Source: Oligella ureolytica DSM 18253 (lineage in GTDB: Bacteria; Pseudomonadota; Gammaproteobacteria; Burkholderiales; Burkholderiaceae_B). Taken from it: a stretch of 54,340 bases of DNA. This document shows positions 7,148 to 16,333 of the stretch, one piece after another. Position numbers and translations under genes: made by a program. Each line of letters begins with the position of its first letter. Positions within the stretch are counted from its first letter, which is position 1. A model generated the notes under the pieces. That model saw only the letters and a program-made list of their open reading frames with translations. It did no database searches and was not told where the DNA came from. The stretch is from assembly GCF_000373745.1 (NCBI RefSeq), contig NZ_KB892288.1, positions 1 through 54,340 on the forward strand. Direction: 5' to 3'.

Positions 7148-7203
7148 GCTAACCTCATTCCGCTTGGCTGTGCGGTTTTCGCCCCGTCGGGCTAGAGGTT
7201 AGC
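7148..7203 (-). ncRNA. Three-way-junction RNA resembling C4 / P4 CI antisense RNA
   Basis: A closing stem pairs 7148-7156 (GCTAACCTC) with 7195-7203 (GAGGTTAGC), 9 bp perfect. It encloses two hairpins: CCGC/GCGG (7160-7163 with 7172-7175, 8-nt loop) and GCCC/GGGC (7181-7184 with 7189-7192, 4-nt loop). This architecture matches the C4 antisense RNA family of phages P1, P7 and P4, where the RNA is made from the leader of the operon it controls. I assign the minus strand because its first loop, ACAGCCAA, is complementary to two sites in the leader of the downstream 501-aa gene. The family assignment is from memory of the fold and needs a covariance search. Confidence 0.55.
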
Positions 7204-7294
7204 AAAGCCATTATACTGTTTTTTCATACAGTCATGTACTCCCATTTATCTTAATGTATCTTTGTAAAATGGATTACAGGCTAATCAAGCAGTA

Positions 7295-8515
7295 CTAAGC
7301 TATTTTGGTAGGCAGTTGAATAACCCGCTTTTCCTTTAGAGCGTCCAAGTGATCCGCCCATTCTTGCATCATGGCTGTGCGCTGCGGCAAATACTCAGCA
7401 TAGTTATACGCCTTTGATACATCATCATCGTTTTCTGAGTGTGCTAATTGCAGTTCAATATGAGCATGGTTGTACCCTTGCTCATGTAAAGCAGTACTAG
7501 CCACGCCACGGAAGCCATGGCCACACATTCGCCCCCTATAGCCCATGCGGTACAAGGCGTATAGAATCGTGTTATTACTCATATGCTCACCCCTGCCTAC
7601 AGTGTCGGGCGGGAAAACAAAGCCGCTGCCATTGTCATACTTTTTCAGCTCGTCTAGTATCTCTATTACTTGCTCAGCCAATGGCACAATATGCGGCCTA
7701 TCCATCTTCATACGCTCTGCGGATAAGTTCCAACGCTTAGCCTCAAAATCAAATTCTTCCCATCTAGCTTTGATTAGCTCACTGGTACGTACAAAGGTGT
7801 AAGTCATCATCTTTAACGCCAATACAGTCACTTCACTGCCTGCGTAATCATCGATATCTCTTAAGAGCTCCGGTAACTCGGTTAAGGGTATTCTTGGGTA
7901 GTTGCGTTTTTTACGCTTTTTTAATATATCGCTAGGCCTAATATCAGCTACTGGGTTATTGGGTACTAAGTCATGAGCCACCGCATACCTCATTATTTGG
8001 CTACACTTTTGTAAGTTTCTCTTAGCTATATCGATAGCGCCCCGATTCTCGATTTTCTTTACCAACTCTTTAAAGCTTCCTGTCGTTAGCTCAGTAATTG
8101 GTGCTTCTCCTATTTCGGGCAATATATCCAATTCAATACGCCGCCATACTTGCTTAGCGTGTTTCTCTGAAACGCTGGGCTGCCAATGCTCATACCAAGC
8201 CTCAGCTACCAGCCTAAAGGTATTCAGTCGGGCAATAGCCTGCGCTCTCTGCTGTGCCTTTCTGTCCTCCATGGGGTCAATACCCTCTTGTAATAGTTTT
8301 CTAGCCTCTGCGTGCTGCTCTCTAGCCTTAGCAAGGCTTACCTCTGGGTATACGCCAATAGCAAGGGTTTTTTGTTTGTCATTAAATCGATAAGCATAAC
8401 GCCAATACTTAGAGCCATTAGGATTAACAAATAACTGCAATCCTTGGCCATCACTCAGCTTATAAAGCTTTTCCTTTGCCTTAGCGTTCCTTATTTTTGT
8501 GTCTGTTAGGCTCAT
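7295..8515 (-). CDS. int: P4-type tyrosine-recombinase integrase
   Basis: A 406-residue site-specific recombinase with an N-terminal arm-binding domain (DUF4102-like, residues about 1-90, beginning LTDTKIRNAKAKEKLYKLSD), a core-binding domain (about 100-190) and a catalytic domain. Visible catalytic residues are Arg243 (FVRTSEL), His333 and Arg336 (HGFR), His359 (LAHSE) and probably Tyr370 (KAYNYAEYLPQR). The length is typical of P4 integrases. It lies against the 3' end of tRNA-Ser, the usual target of this family, with ATACCAAC-type boxes between gene and tRNA. The start at 8515 is directly upstream-flanked by another TTGGTAT box (8519-8525), so integrase may autoregulate. No truncation is seen. 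Confidence 0.95.
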   Translation of the reverse strand: MSLTDTKIRNAKAKEKLYKLSDGQGLQLFVNPNGSKYWRYAYRFNDKQKTLAIGVYPEVSLAKAREQHAEARKLLQEGIDPMEDRKAQQRAQAIARLNTFRLVAEAWYEHWQPSVSEKHAKQVWRRIELDILPEIGEAPITELTTGSFKELVKKIENRGAIDIAKRNLQKCSQIMRYAVAHDLVPNNPVADIRPSDILKKRKKRNYPRIPLTELPELLRDIDDYAGSEVTVLALKMMTYTFVRTSELIKARWEEFDFEAKRWNLSAERMKMDRPHIVPLAEQVIEILDELKKYDNGSGFVFPPDTVGRGEHMSNNTILYALYRMGYRGRMCGHGFRGVASTALHEQGYNHAHIELQLAHSENDDDVSKAYNYAEYLPQRTAMMQEWADHLDALKEKRVIQLPTKIA

Positions 8516-8547
8516 TTGTTGGTATCTCCTTTTTGGTCATTTGATAC

Positions 8548-8586
8548 ATACCAACTTTTATACCAACTTATGTTGGTATCTTCAAG
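8548..8586. other. Putative integrase arm-binding sites, right end
   Basis: The 20-mer ATACCAACTTTTATACCAAC (8548-8567) is followed by the inverted box GTTGGTAT (8572-8579) and TTGGTATCTTCAAG (8573-8586). The same 20-mer occurs at 1647-1666 and the 14-mer at 1444-1457. Repeats and position beside int support arm-type recombinase sites. Confidence 0.6.
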
Positions 8587-8623
8587 CCCTACTTTGTACC
8601 CTCTTATCTACCTTACAGACAAC

Positions 8624-8660
8624 AAAAAACCCCGCATAACCTTGATATATGCGGGGTTTG
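8624..8660 (-). terminator. Rho-independent terminator of tRNA-Ser
   Basis: The stem AAACCCCGCATA (8627-8638) pairs with TATGCGGGGTTT (8648-8659). On the minus strand it is followed by a run of T. It lies 33 nt past the tRNA 3' end. Confidence 0.75.
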
Positions 8661-8692
8661 AGTCTTTTTGTATCGTTAAATACTTAGTAATA

Positions 8693-8780
8693 TGGCGGAT
8701 TGAGAGGGATTCGAACCCTCGATACGTCTCCGTATACACGCTTTCCAAGCGTGCGCCTTCAGCCACTCGGCCACCAATCC
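8693..8780 (-). tRNA. tRNA-Ser (anticodon GGA)
   Basis: An 88-nt class II tRNA. The acceptor strands GGATTGG and TCAATCC pair with one G-U; the D arm is GCCGAGTGG-type; the anticodon stem-loop reads CGCTTGGAAAGCG with anticodon GGA for UCC/UCU codons; a long variable arm (TACGGAGACGTA) and T arm GAGGGTTCGAATCCCTC follow; CCA is encoded. It serves as the integration target of the adjacent element, and the tRNA remains complete. Confidence 0.97.
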
Positions 8781-8902
8781 TAATTAGATAGATGCTAAAA
8801 CCATCGACTAACAAATGATGATTACTACACACTAAGCGAGAGATTTTAGCACTTATAACGCTTCACGGCAATGAAAAGCCGTTATTCGTCACAAACAGAT
8901 TT

Positions 8903-9526
8903 CTATAGGTTTTGTAGACTTAAAATACGCTCAACGTAACGGGAGAGTAAATCCACTTCGATATTAACCTCGCCCCCGCGTTGAAGATGTTTCAACGTAG
9001 TCACGTCTAAGGTATGAGGAATCAAGTTGATACTAATCTCGCAACCATCCGCATTGTCCTCGACTGAATTTACAGTCAGACTGACACCATTGACGACAAC
9101 AGAGCCTTTATAAGCAAGGTATTTGCTTAATTCAGCAGGAGTTTGGATTTTAAGGAGATGAGATTCGCCTACCGGTTCAAAGACTGTAATTACGCCTTTA
9201 CCATCCACATGCCCTGCCACAATATGACCATCTAGCGTATCGCCTAGACGCATAGCATGCTCTAAGTTTACTTCACCTATCTGATCCAACCCGACTGTCT
9301 TATTCAATGACTCACGAGATACTTCAACCTCAAAACTTGTCTCATCAAAAGCAATGACAGTCATACAAGCACCTTGAATAGCGATTGAATCACCCAGCTT
9401 AATACGACTTAAATCAAAATTATTAGCTTGCACATGCAAACGCACACCACTGTCTTTATCATCAGCAGTACCCAATGGCGTCACTGATTTAATATGACCA
9501 ACACCCGTAATAATTCCTGTAAACAT
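8903..9526 (-). CDS. ribE: Riboflavin synthase alpha chain
   Basis: A 207-residue enzyme that converts two molecules of 6,7-dimethyl-8-ribityllumazine to riboflavin and a pyrimidine. It begins with the family signature MFTGII and has the two tandem lumazine-binding barrels (about 1-96 and 97-195; second repeat LGDTLDGHIVAGHVDG at 94-109). The length is normal. It starts 10 bp after ribD ends, so it is probably co-transcribed with nrdR and ribD. No FMN riboswitch is visible upstream. Some nomenclatures call this gene ribC. Confidence 0.95.
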   Translation of the reverse strand: MFTGIITGVGHIKSVTPLGTADDKDSGVRLHVQANNFDLSRIKLGDSIAIQGACMTVIAFDETSFEVEVSRESLNKTVGLDQIGEVNLEHAMRLGDTLDGHIVAGHVDGKGVITVFEPVGESHLLKIQTPAELSKYLAYKGSVVVNGVSLTVNSVEDNADGCEISINLIPHTLDVTTLKHLQRGGEVNIEVDLLSRYVERILSLQNL

Positions 9527-9536
9527 CTCTTCTCTC

Positions 9537-10733
9537 TTACTTTTCAGAAACAGCAGTCAACAACGCTTGCCAGCGCTTATCATCGCGCGCTCTTAAGCGC
9601 ACATCAACACCAACCGCCTGCTGTTCAAAAAACACCATTTGCTTCGCATCACTCAGTTTTTCTAAAGGTGATAAAGCAAATACCTCTCTGCCCGGGCCAA
9701 TGATTTTCGGTGCTATATAAAGTAGCACCTCATCAACCAAACCTGCATTTAAAAACCCGGCATTTAGACGTGGACCGGCTTCTAAATGCACTTCATTTAT
9801 TTCATTTATCGCTAAATAATCCATGATGCCATGTAGGTCCAGCGCCTGCCCATCGACCCCATCAAGGGCTAAGGGCATCTTAATAATACGAGCGTTTTTC
9901 TCTTGCTCTAAAAAACGCTGTTTTTCTAGCTCCTGCGCTGTAAACACCCTATCTTCGACAAAAACCCACACCGGATCCTCATTAAAAATAGTCGCTGCAA
10001 CATCAATAACAAATAAGCGATCAATCACTGCTCTAATAGGTTGACGCGGTGTTTCAATGGCGCGTACATTAAGCAAGGGGTTGTCGGCTTGTAAGGTACC
10101 TATCCCGGTTAAAACCAAACAACTACGAGCACGCCAGTGCTGACCATCATCGCGTGCAGTAGAAGACGTAATCCACTTAGATTCGCCATTGGCTAAAGCG
10201 ACCTTACCATCCATGGAGCTAGCGAGTTTTGTCCGTACCCACGGCCTTTTGTTGAGCATCCGTGCGATAAAGCCGGTGTTTAGCTCAAGCGCTTCTTCGG
10301 CTAAGACTCCTGTATTGACCTCAATCCCCTCTGCCTGCAATTTGTCCACACCTCGACCGCCAACCAATGGATTAGGATCAAGCATCGCAATAACAACGCG
10401 CGCCGCTTGGTGGCGAATAATCGCATCTACACAGGGCGGAGTACGACCATGATGACTACACGGCTCCAAGGTAACGTAAAAAGTAGCACCTTTTAACGCT
10501 GCCTCGTTACCCCTAGCAATGGCGTTCTTAATGGCTTGAATTTCGGCATGGTCATGGCCGACTTGTTGAGTACTGCCCTGCCCGATTAACTGCTGATCGT
10601 GCACAATAACACAACCGACGCGAGGGTTAGGAGAGGTCAGATAAAGAGATTCTTCAGCAAGCCGAATGGCTTCAGCCATCCAATAGCTATCCTGTTCGGC
10701 CTGTAAAGGGTCGAGATTAATGCTCATAAGCAT
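9537..10733 (-). CDS. ribD: Bifunctional riboflavin deaminase/reductase
   Basis: A 398-residue enzyme of the second and third steps of riboflavin synthesis. The N-terminal cytidine deaminase-like domain has the zinc site HAE (62-64) and PCSHHGRTPPC (91-101). The reductase domain begins near residue 163 (RPWVRTKLASSMDGK). The gene starts 2 bp after the nrdR stop and is followed by ribE, so it is the centre of an nrdR-ribD-ribE operon. A second in-frame Met at codon 3 is an alternative start. The length is slightly above the usual 360-380. Confidence 0.95.
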   Translation of the reverse strand: MLMSINLDPLQAEQDSYWMAEAIRLAEESLYLTSPNPRVGCVIVHDQQLIGQGSTQQVGHDHAEIQAIKNAIARGNEAALKGATFYVTLEPCSHHGRTPPCVDAIIRHQAARVVIAMLDPNPLVGGRGVDKLQAEGIEVNTGVLAEEALELNTGFIARMLNKRPWVRTKLASSMDGKVALANGESKWITSSTARDDGQHWRARSCLVLTGIGTLQADNPLLNVRAIETPRQPIRAVIDRLFVIDVAATIFNEDPVWVFVEDRVFTAQELEKQRFLEQEKNARIIKMPLALDGVDGQALDLHGIMDYLAINEINEVHLEAGPRLNAGFLNAGLVDEVLLYIAPKIIGPGREVFALSPLEKLSDAKQMVFFEQQAVGVDVRLRARDDKRWQALLTAVSEK

Positions 10734-10735
10734 AG

Positions 10736-11206
10736 TTATTGTTTAGGCGCCGTGCTTTTCTTTTGCATCTCGCCAATTGCTTTGACAAACTCATCGATAT
10801 GTTCAAAGCTTTGATACACCGACGCAAAACGCACGTAAGCCACCTGATCCAGCTCTTTAAGCGTCTCCATGACAAGCTCACCCACTGCGTCCGTGCTGAC
10901 TTCCTTTTCGCCCAGATTAAATAAAGCATCTTGAATATCTATCAAGGCCTTATCTCGGGCTTCGGTACTCACGGGGCGCTTGCGCAAAGCCATATTCATA
11001 CTGGCTTCGACTTTGGATAAATCAAACTCAGTACGCCTGCCATCACGTTTGACCACAACAGGCATGACCTTTTCGACTCGCTCAAAGGTGGTAAAGCGCT
11101 TCTCGCAGTCAGGGCAACGACGGCGACGACGAATCACATTACCTTCATCTTGCCAACGTGAATCAATGACTTGTGTATCAGTATTACTGCAAAAAGGACA
11201 TTTCAT
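10736..11206 (-). CDS. nrdR: Transcriptional repressor NrdR
   Basis: A 156-residue repressor of ribonucleotide reductase genes. It has an N-terminal zinc ribbon with Cys3, Cys6, Cys31 and Cys34 (MKCPFC and RRRRRCPDC), then an ATP-cone domain (about 49-139, MPVVVKRDGRRTEFD) that senses dATP/ATP. It precedes ribD by 2 bp and lies downstream of glyA, the order usual in Burkholderiales and many other proteobacteria. Confidence 0.95.
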   Translation of the reverse strand: MKCPFCSNTDTQVIDSRWQDEGNVIRRRRRCPDCEKRFTTFERVEKVMPVVVKRDGRRTEFDLSKVEASMNMALRKRPVSTEARDKALIDIQDALFNLGEKEVSTDAVGELVMETLKELDQVAYVRFASVYQSFEHIDEFVKAIGEMQKKSTAPKQ

Positions 11207-11265
11207 ATTTTTTCAGATCACCCTACCCACCGGAGCAAGGCGATCTATTTCTCACAATTTACCTA

Positions 11266-12510
11266 TTACTTATAAACAGGGAACTGAGCAGTTAATGCGT
11301 TAACTTTTGAGCGTACTTCTTCTAAGAAAGCCTCATCATGAGGATTTTCCAGAACATCTGCAATTAGATTAGCGGTTAACTCGGCTTCGGCTTCTTTGAA
11401 ACCACGAGTCGTCATCGCCGGCGAACCAATGCGAATACCGCTGGTAACAAATGGCGTTTCCGGGTCATTAGGAATGGCATTTTTATTAACCGTAATATGT
11501 GCTTTACCTAAAGCAGCTTCTGCTTCTTTACCGGTAATACCCTTGCTGCGTAAGTCAACCAGCATAACATGGCTTTCGGTGCGACCGGACACAATGCGCA
11601 AACCGCGTTTTGTTAAGGTGTCGGCTAATACCTGAGCGTTTTTAATAACCTGTGCGCCCCACGCCTTGAACTCAGGCTCCATCGCTTCCTTAAAGGCAAC
11701 CGCTTTACCCGCAATAACGTGCATTAAAGGACCACCTTGGAGACCGGGGAAAATAGCTGAGTTAATGATTTTCTCGTGCTCAGCCTTCATCATGATAACG
11801 CCGCCGCGTGGGCCACGTAGTGATTTATGTGTAGTTGAGGTCACGAAATCAGCGTGTGGAACCGGATTAGGGTACTGGCCGGAAACGACTAGACCGGCAT
11901 AATGAGCGATATCAACCATGAAATAGGCACCGACCTCTTTAGCGATCTTAGCCATGCGTTCAAAATCAATTTTTAGGGCATAAGCTGACGCACCACCTAC
12001 GATTAATTTTGGTTTGTGCTCTTTAGCTAAACGCGCTAGCTCGTCATAGTCAATCTCTTCTTCGTCATTTAAACCATAATGAACGAAGTTGTATAGCTTA
12101 CCTGAGGCATTAACCGGTGCGCCATGAGTTAAGTGACCACCTTCTGCTAAACTCATACCCAGCACCGTATCACCCGGTTTTAGCACGGCAAGATAAACAC
12201 CTTGGTTAGCTTGCGAGCCGGAGTTGGGCTGAACGTTGGCCGCCTCAGCACCAAACAATTGCTTTAAACGATCAATCGCTAACTGCTCAACAATATCTAC
12301 ATACTCACAACCGCCATAGTAACGACGGCCGGGGTAACCCTCTGCGTATTTATTGGTCAGCTGTGAGCCTTGAGCCTGCATAACAGCCGGACTGGTGTAG
12401 TTTTCAGAAGCGATTAATTCGATATGCTGCTCCTGACGCTCATCTTCTTTTTGTATGGCTGCCCATAAATCCGGATCGACTTTGTCCAGTGTGTTGCTGC
12501 GCTCAAACAT
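11266..12510 (-). CDS. glyA: Serine hydroxymethyltransferase
   Basis: A 414-residue PLP enzyme that interconverts serine and glycine with tetrahydrofolate, supplying one-carbon units. The start is [10 protein letters not shown] at 12510, chosen because AGGAG lies about 9 nt upstream; a longer frame to 12561 would run into the upstream terminator. The PLP-binding lysine is Lys229 in [14 protein letters not shown], and [15 protein letters not shown] and [14 protein letters not shown] are also present. It is upstream of nrdR on the same strand. No glycine riboswitch is seen. Confidence 0.97.
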   Translation of the reverse strand: MFERSNTLDKVDPDLWAAIQKEDERQEQHIELIASENYTSPAVMQAQGSQLTNKYAEGYPGRRYYGGCEYVDIVEQLAIDRLKQLFGAEAANVQPNSGSQANQGVYLAVLKPGDTVLGMSLAEGGHLTHGAPVNASGKLYNFVHYGLNDEEEIDYDELARLAKEHKPKLIVGGASAYALKIDFERMAKIAKEVGAYFMVDIAHYAGLVVSGQYPNPVPHADFVTSTTHKSLRGPRGGVIMMKAEHEKIINSAIFPGLQGGPLMHVIAGKAVAFKEAMEPEFKAWGAQVIKNAQVLADTLTKRGLRIVSGRTESHVMLVDLRSKGITGKEAEAALGKAHITVNKNAIPNDPETPFVTSGIRIGSPAMTTRGFKEAEAELTANLIADVLENPHDEAFLEEVRSKVNALTAQFPVYK

Positions 12511-12542
12511 TGATAAAACTCCTAATTGAAGGTAGATAGAAT

Positions 12543-12580
12543 AAAAAAACAAAGACCCCATTACTCACTTGATGGGTCTT
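12543..12580 (-). terminator. Rho-independent terminator after the PEBP gene
   Basis: The stem AAGACCC/GGGTCTT (12552-12558 with 12574-12580) is followed on the minus strand by TGTTTTTTTAT. It separates the PEBP-family gene from glyA. Confidence 0.65.
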
Positions 12581-12610
12581 AACATCCTCATCACGACGAA
12601 ACCGCTGACT

Positions 12611-13243
12611 CTACGACTCAGCTAAACGTGGATTTAAGGTATAAGTACCGGTAATTGTCGCTTCTGCCAGCACATGCTGCGCCATGGCCTTAACCACATC
12701 AGCACACTTAAAATTACCCTCAAGCGGTAACTGCTCTATATCAAGCGCATAAAGTGTGAAATGATAATGGTGTACCAATGAATCATTAAATGGTGGGCAA
12801 GGACCGTCATAGCCGAAGTAATCACCCTTCATATCAGGGTCACCGGCAAACCACTCGGTAAAGTTATTTATACCATGACGCAAACCACCGGGAGCCGAAG
12901 GGCCGCCCTTACCCTTAGGGGTTACATCTTTCGAATGCGCACCCTCTTTGATCTCAGTCACATCAGCGGGAATATCAATTAACGCCCAGTGATAAAACTC
13001 CACTCGCGGCAAATCAGCAGGCACCTCACGATCTAGCTGATTAACATCATCCGGCTTACTCGGTACATCGCTATCGACACAAACCATCACAAAGGACTTA
13101 GTACCTTCAGGCGCATCAGTCCAACTAAAGTGCGGATTGATATTAGAAGATAAGGCGATATTACTCTGCTTATCCATCTTGCCAAAAGCAAAACGCGGAT
13201 CGATTGCTTGATTATGTTGAATCGAATGGCTACTTAAATTCAT
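12611..13243 (-). CDS. YbhB/YbcL family PEBP-like protein
   Basis: A 210-residue phosphatidylethanolamine-binding-protein fold (Raf-kinase-inhibitor-like). Visible family motifs are VCVDSDVPSKPD (about 54-65), FYHWALIDIP (about 83-92) and YFGYDGPCPPFND followed by HHYHFTLYALD (about 143-169), which make the anion-binding pocket. No signal peptide is visible, so the protein is probably cytoplasmic. The physiological role of bacterial members is unclear. It stands between tyrS and glyA with its own terminator. Confidence 0.85.
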   Translation of the reverse strand: MNLSSHSIQHNQAIDPRFAFGKMDKQSNIALSSNINPHFSWTDAPEGTKSFVMVCVDSDVPSKPDDVNQLDREVPADLPRVEFYHWALIDIPADVTEIKEGAHSKDVTPKGKGGPSAPGGLRHGINNFTEWFAGDPDMKGDYFGYDGPCPPFNDSLVHHYHFTLYALDIEQLPLEGNFKCADVVKAMAQHVLAEATITGTYTLNPRLAES

Positions 13244-13281
13244 AGAAAGACCTCCAAATATGATGGCTCCATCAGCGAAAC

Positions 13282-14508
13282 CTAGCTAATTGTAACTCGC
13301 GCAAACTTACGCTTACCAACCTGAATTACGTATGTACCGGCAGCTAATGCTAAACCACGATCCTCGATGCGCTGACCATCGACACGCACACCGCCTTGTT
13401 GAATATTACGGCTAGCCTCAGAGCCCGAACTCGCTAAACCGGCATCTCTTAAGATGTGAACAATACTTAAAGGTGCGCCCTCTAACTCAATCTCAGGCAT
13501 ATCCTCAGGGATTTGACCGTCACGGAAACGTGCTTCGAAGCGCTGCAAAGCGCCCTCGGCTGCTGACGCACTGTGGAATCGAGTAATAATCTCCTGAGCC
13601 AACATCACTTTAAGATCACGAGGATTGCGACCATTTTCTGTCTCCTTGCGGAAGCCTTCAATGGCTTCAAGGCTATGCGTAGACAGCAAAATAAAGTAGC
13701 GCCACATCAACTCATCTGAGATTGACATAATCTTACCGAACATACTATCAGGGTCTTCGGTAATACCGATGTAATTATTTTTAGATTTAGACATTTTATG
13801 AACACCGTCTAACCCCTCAAGTAATGGCATCGTCAATACGCACTGCGACTCTTGACCATATTCTTTTTGCAAATCACGACCGACTAACAAATTAAACTTC
13901 TGGTCCGTACCGCCCAACTCAATATCACTCTTAAGCTGTACAGAGTCATAACCCTGTAGTAAGGGATAAATAAATTCATGAATGGCAATCGGCACGCCAC
14001 CCTTGTAGCGCTTAGTGAAATCATCACGTTCAAGCATGCGCGCTACGGTATAACGAGAGGCTAGCGAAATCAAATCACGAGAACTCAGCTTATCACACCA
14101 CTCGGAGTTATAACGAATCTCGGTCTTTTCAGGATCTAAAATAAGAGAGGCCTGCTCATAATAGGTTTTGGCATTGAGCTGAATTTGCTCTTTGGTTAAC
14201 GGCGGGCGAGTGGTGTCACGACCGCTAGGGTCACCAATTAAGGCAGTAAAGTCACCAATCAGAAAAATCACCTGATGACCCAAATCTTGTAACTGACGCA
14301 TTTTGTTAAGCACAACCGTATGGCCTAGATGAATATCCGGCGCCGTTGGGTCAAGACCCAATTTGATACGTAAAGGAACGCCTGTGTCCTTACTACGCTG
14401 CATTTTCTGCATTAGTTCGCTTTCGACTAACAATTCATCACAGCCACGCAGAACGATGCGCAATTCGTCTTTTACTTCTTGACTGATCTGAAGTTCTTGC
14501 TCAGACAT
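13282..14508 (-). CDS. tyrS: Tyrosyl-tRNA synthetase
   Basis: A 408-residue class I synthetase that charges tRNA-Tyr. HLGH (60-63, the HIGH motif) and KMSKS (about 245) bind ATP; the C-terminus carries an S4 RNA-binding domain ([18 protein letters not shown]). I start it at MSEQELQ (14508), about 11 nt after GGAG; the longer frame to 14568 adds 20 residues without family character. It is divergent from anmK, an arrangement common in betaproteobacteria. Confidence 0.95.
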   Translation of the reverse strand: MSEQELQISQEVKDELRIVLRGCDELLVESELMQKMQRSKDTGVPLRIKLGLDPTAPDIHLGHTVVLNKMRQLQDLGHQVIFLIGDFTALIGDPSGRDTTRPPLTKEQIQLNAKTYYEQASLILDPEKTEIRYNSEWCDKLSSRDLISLASRYTVARMLERDDFTKRYKGGVPIAIHEFIYPLLQGYDSVQLKSDIELGGTDQKFNLLVGRDLQKEYGQESQCVLTMPLLEGLDGVHKMSKSKNNYIGITEDPDSMFGKIMSISDELMWRYFILLSTHSLEAIEGFRKETENGRNPRDLKVMLAQEIITRFHSASAAEGALQRFEARFRDGQIPEDMPEIELEGAPLSIVHILRDAGLASSGSEASRNIQQGGVRVDGQRIEDRGLALAAGTYVIQVGKRKFARVTIS

Positions 14509-14642
14509 CGATTGTTTAACTCCAAAAGTTTTATTATTCGTCTTAAATTTGTAGGACAAAATACCCAAGAGGCAACATGCCTATTCTGTGTTAGATTATA
14601 ACCTTTCCTAGACCAAAGTATTGCTTCCTGAGGTGCTTTTTC

Positions 14643-15779
14643 ATGAACCTACAATCTCCTTATTTTATCGGCATCATGTCCGGCACCAGCACGGATGGCG
14701 TAGATGCAGCATTAGTAAAAATAAATGAGCATGACGCCACACCGGCTAAACTGATTGCTACCAGCAGCTTGGACATTCCCATGAGTCTCAGGGAGGCTAT
14801 TCTTAACCTCAACCAAAGCGGCCCTGACGAACTGCGCCTTGCAGCAGAGGTATCACTGGAGCTGGGTAAGTTATACGCCGATGCGACACAAAATATTTTA
14901 TTAGAAAACAGCTTACTCGCTGATGACATCAATGCCTTGGGTATTCATGGCCAAACCGTCAGACATCGGCCTGAGCGCGGCTATAGTATCCAATTAAATG
15001 CACCAGCATTAGTTGCTGAATTAACCGGCATTGATGTGGTGTCAGATTTTAGAAGTCGCGATATTGCAGCCGGCGGCCAAGGTGCCCCATTAATTCCGGC
15101 CTTTCATCATGCCATGTTTCGCGACCACCACAAAGCCCGCGCCCTATTAAATATTGGCGGCATTTCCAACTTAAGTCTATTGCACCCCCAACAGGCGACG
15201 AGCGGCTTTGACTGTGGCCCGGGCAATATGCTGCTGGACTACTGGTGTCACAAGCACTTGGGACAAAAATTCGATAAAGACGGTGTATGGGCAGCGAGCG
15301 GAGCAATCAATGAGTCGCTCCTTGATTTTCTGACTGAGTCAGAAAGTTGGTTCACTTTACCCCCACCGAAGTCCACTGGTCGGGACCTCTTTAACGGTCA
15401 GTGGCTAGAAGAAAAGCTAGAGACTTTTTTTAAACTACACCCTACCGTTGACAGCTATCAAGGGGCTGATATTCAAGCAACCCTTGTTGCTCTGACAGTT
15501 AAAAGTATTATTGACAGCTTAAAAAAACATGCTGGCGACACCGAGGAGCTTATTGTCTTTGGCGGTGGTGCAGCAAATCCGTTAATCATGAAGCAACTGG
15601 CTGCTGCCTTAGACTATCCGGTATTAAGCAGTGATACCTATGGCATTGGCACTCAAGCAATGGAGTCAATGGCCTTTGCCTGGTTGGCATGGGCTTTTAG
15701 ACAACGCCTAGCGACTTGCACGCCCGATATGACAGGAGCCCGCCACGCAAGCGTAGCAGGCTCCCTACATCCGGCTTAA
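14643..15779 (+). CDS. anmK: Anhydro-N-acetylmuramic acid kinase
   Basis: A 378-residue sugar kinase of the ASKHA fold that hydrolyses and phosphorylates 1,6-anhydro-MurNAc, returning cell-wall sugar to metabolism. It has GIMSGTSTDGVD (10-21), the phosphate loop, GIHGQTVRHRP (about 100-110), NIGGISNLSLL, and CGPGNMLLD. TGAGGTG precedes the ATG. It converges with erpA and is divergent from tyrS. The length is typical. Confidence 0.95.
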   Translation: MNLQSPYFIGIMSGTSTDGVDAALVKINEHDATPAKLIATSSLDIPMSLREAILNLNQSGPDELRLAAEVSLELGKLYADATQNILLENSLLADDINALGIHGQTVRHRPERGYSIQLNAPALVAELTGIDVVSDFRSRDIAAGGQGAPLIPAFHHAMFRDHHKARALLNIGGISNLSLLHPQQATSGFDCGPGNMLLDYWCHKHLGQKFDKDGVWAASGAINESLLDFLTESESWFTLPPPKSTGRDLFNGQWLEEKLETFFKLHPTVDSYQGADIQATLVALTVKSIIDSLKKHAGDTEELIVFGGGAANPLIMKQLAAALDYPVLSSDTYGIGTQAMESMAFAWLAWAFRQRLATCTPDMTGARHASVAGSLHPA

Positions 15780-15832
15780 TCTAATCAAAACTCATTAGAG
15801 CGGATCAGATTAAACGAATTACAATCAACTAA

Positions 15833-16195
15833 TTAAATATCAAATGATGAACCGCAACCACATGTCGTTGAGGCATTAGGGTTTCGAATAACAAATTGCG
15901 ACCCCTCGATGTCCTCTTTGTAGTCGATCTCAGCACCGAACAAATACTGGAAACTCATTGGGTCAACCAATAAAGTCACGCCGTTTTTATTGATGCGGGT
16001 ATCATCATCACTCACTTCTTCGTCAAAAGTAAAACCATACTGGAAACCGGAACAGCCACCACCCTGCACAAAAACGCGCAATTTTAAATCAGGATTACCC
16101 TCGTCGATTAATAAATCGCGCACCTTGTCTGCGGCTGAATCCGTGAAAACTAAGGGTGCTGGAGGGGTTTGTAAATCTACTTGCTCAATACTCAT
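15833..16195 (-). CDS. erpA: Iron-sulfur cluster insertion protein ErpA
   Basis: A 120-residue A-type carrier that delivers Fe-S clusters to apoproteins. The three conserved cysteines are Cys48 ([10 protein letters not shown]), Cys112 and Cys114 (TCGCGSSF). I call ErpA rather than IscA because it sits alone near argC and rpsI, as in other Burkholderiales, and not in an isc operon. Confidence 0.9.
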   Translation of the reverse strand: MSIEQVDLQTPPAPLVFTDSAADKVRDLLIDEGNPDLKLRVFVQGGGCSGFQYGFTFDEEVSDDDTRINKNGVTLLVDPMSFQYLFGAEIDYKEDIEGSQFVIRNPNASTTCGCGSSFDI

Positions 16196-16333
16196 AATCT
16201 TGCTCCAATGCCTCTAAAAAGCATACATACAATAACTGGTTAGTTAATTTTAGCACAGGGCAACTAAACACCCTACTATACCCACTATTAGATCAGTGAC
16301 TTTAAAACTAAATAATTCTTTAAATACAATTAC

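Larger units (their letters stand above)
1572..8712. mobile_element. Integrated mini-element at the 3' end of tRNA-Ser(GGA)
   Basis: The element is bounded by a 17/20 imperfect repeat of the tRNA-Ser 3' end (1572-1590 and 8693-8712). Inside each end is an identical 20-mer, ATACCAACTTTTATACCAAC, at 1647-1666 and 8548-8567, which probably binds the arm domain of the integrase. All recognised genes are on the minus strand: integrase next to the tRNA, a structured RNA, a 501-aa protein, AlpA-like, HTH, Rha-like, winged-helix, and a sigma-like regulator at the far end. No structural, packaging, primase or conjugation gene is visible. The gene set resembles phage satellites and P4-like islands, but I cannot assign it to a named family. 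The diverged repeat suggests an old insertion. Confidence 0.75.

Noticed and set aside
7148-7203. Plus-strand orientation of the C4-like RNA
   Set aside because: Both strands can fold, but only the minus-strand RNA has a loop complementary to a nearby mRNA leader, and it lies in the leader of the adjacent gene as in known C4 operons. The choice remains tentative.
8516-8832. Open frames on both strands across tRNA-Ser
   Set aside because: They are translations of the tRNA and its terminator; the tRNA fold explains the sequence completely.
8860-9560. FMN riboswitch near ribD/ribE
   Set aside because: The spacing between nrdR, ribD and ribE is 2 and 10 bp, leaving no room, and no RFN-type motif is seen upstream of nrdR.
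12511-12561. Seventeen-residue N-terminal extension of glyA
   Set aside because: It lies within the preceding terminator region, has no family similarity, and AGGAG supports the start at 12510.
15777-15813. Inverted repeat TAATCT/AGATTA between anmK and erpA as a terminator
   Set aside because: The stem is imperfect and no T-run follows on either strand.
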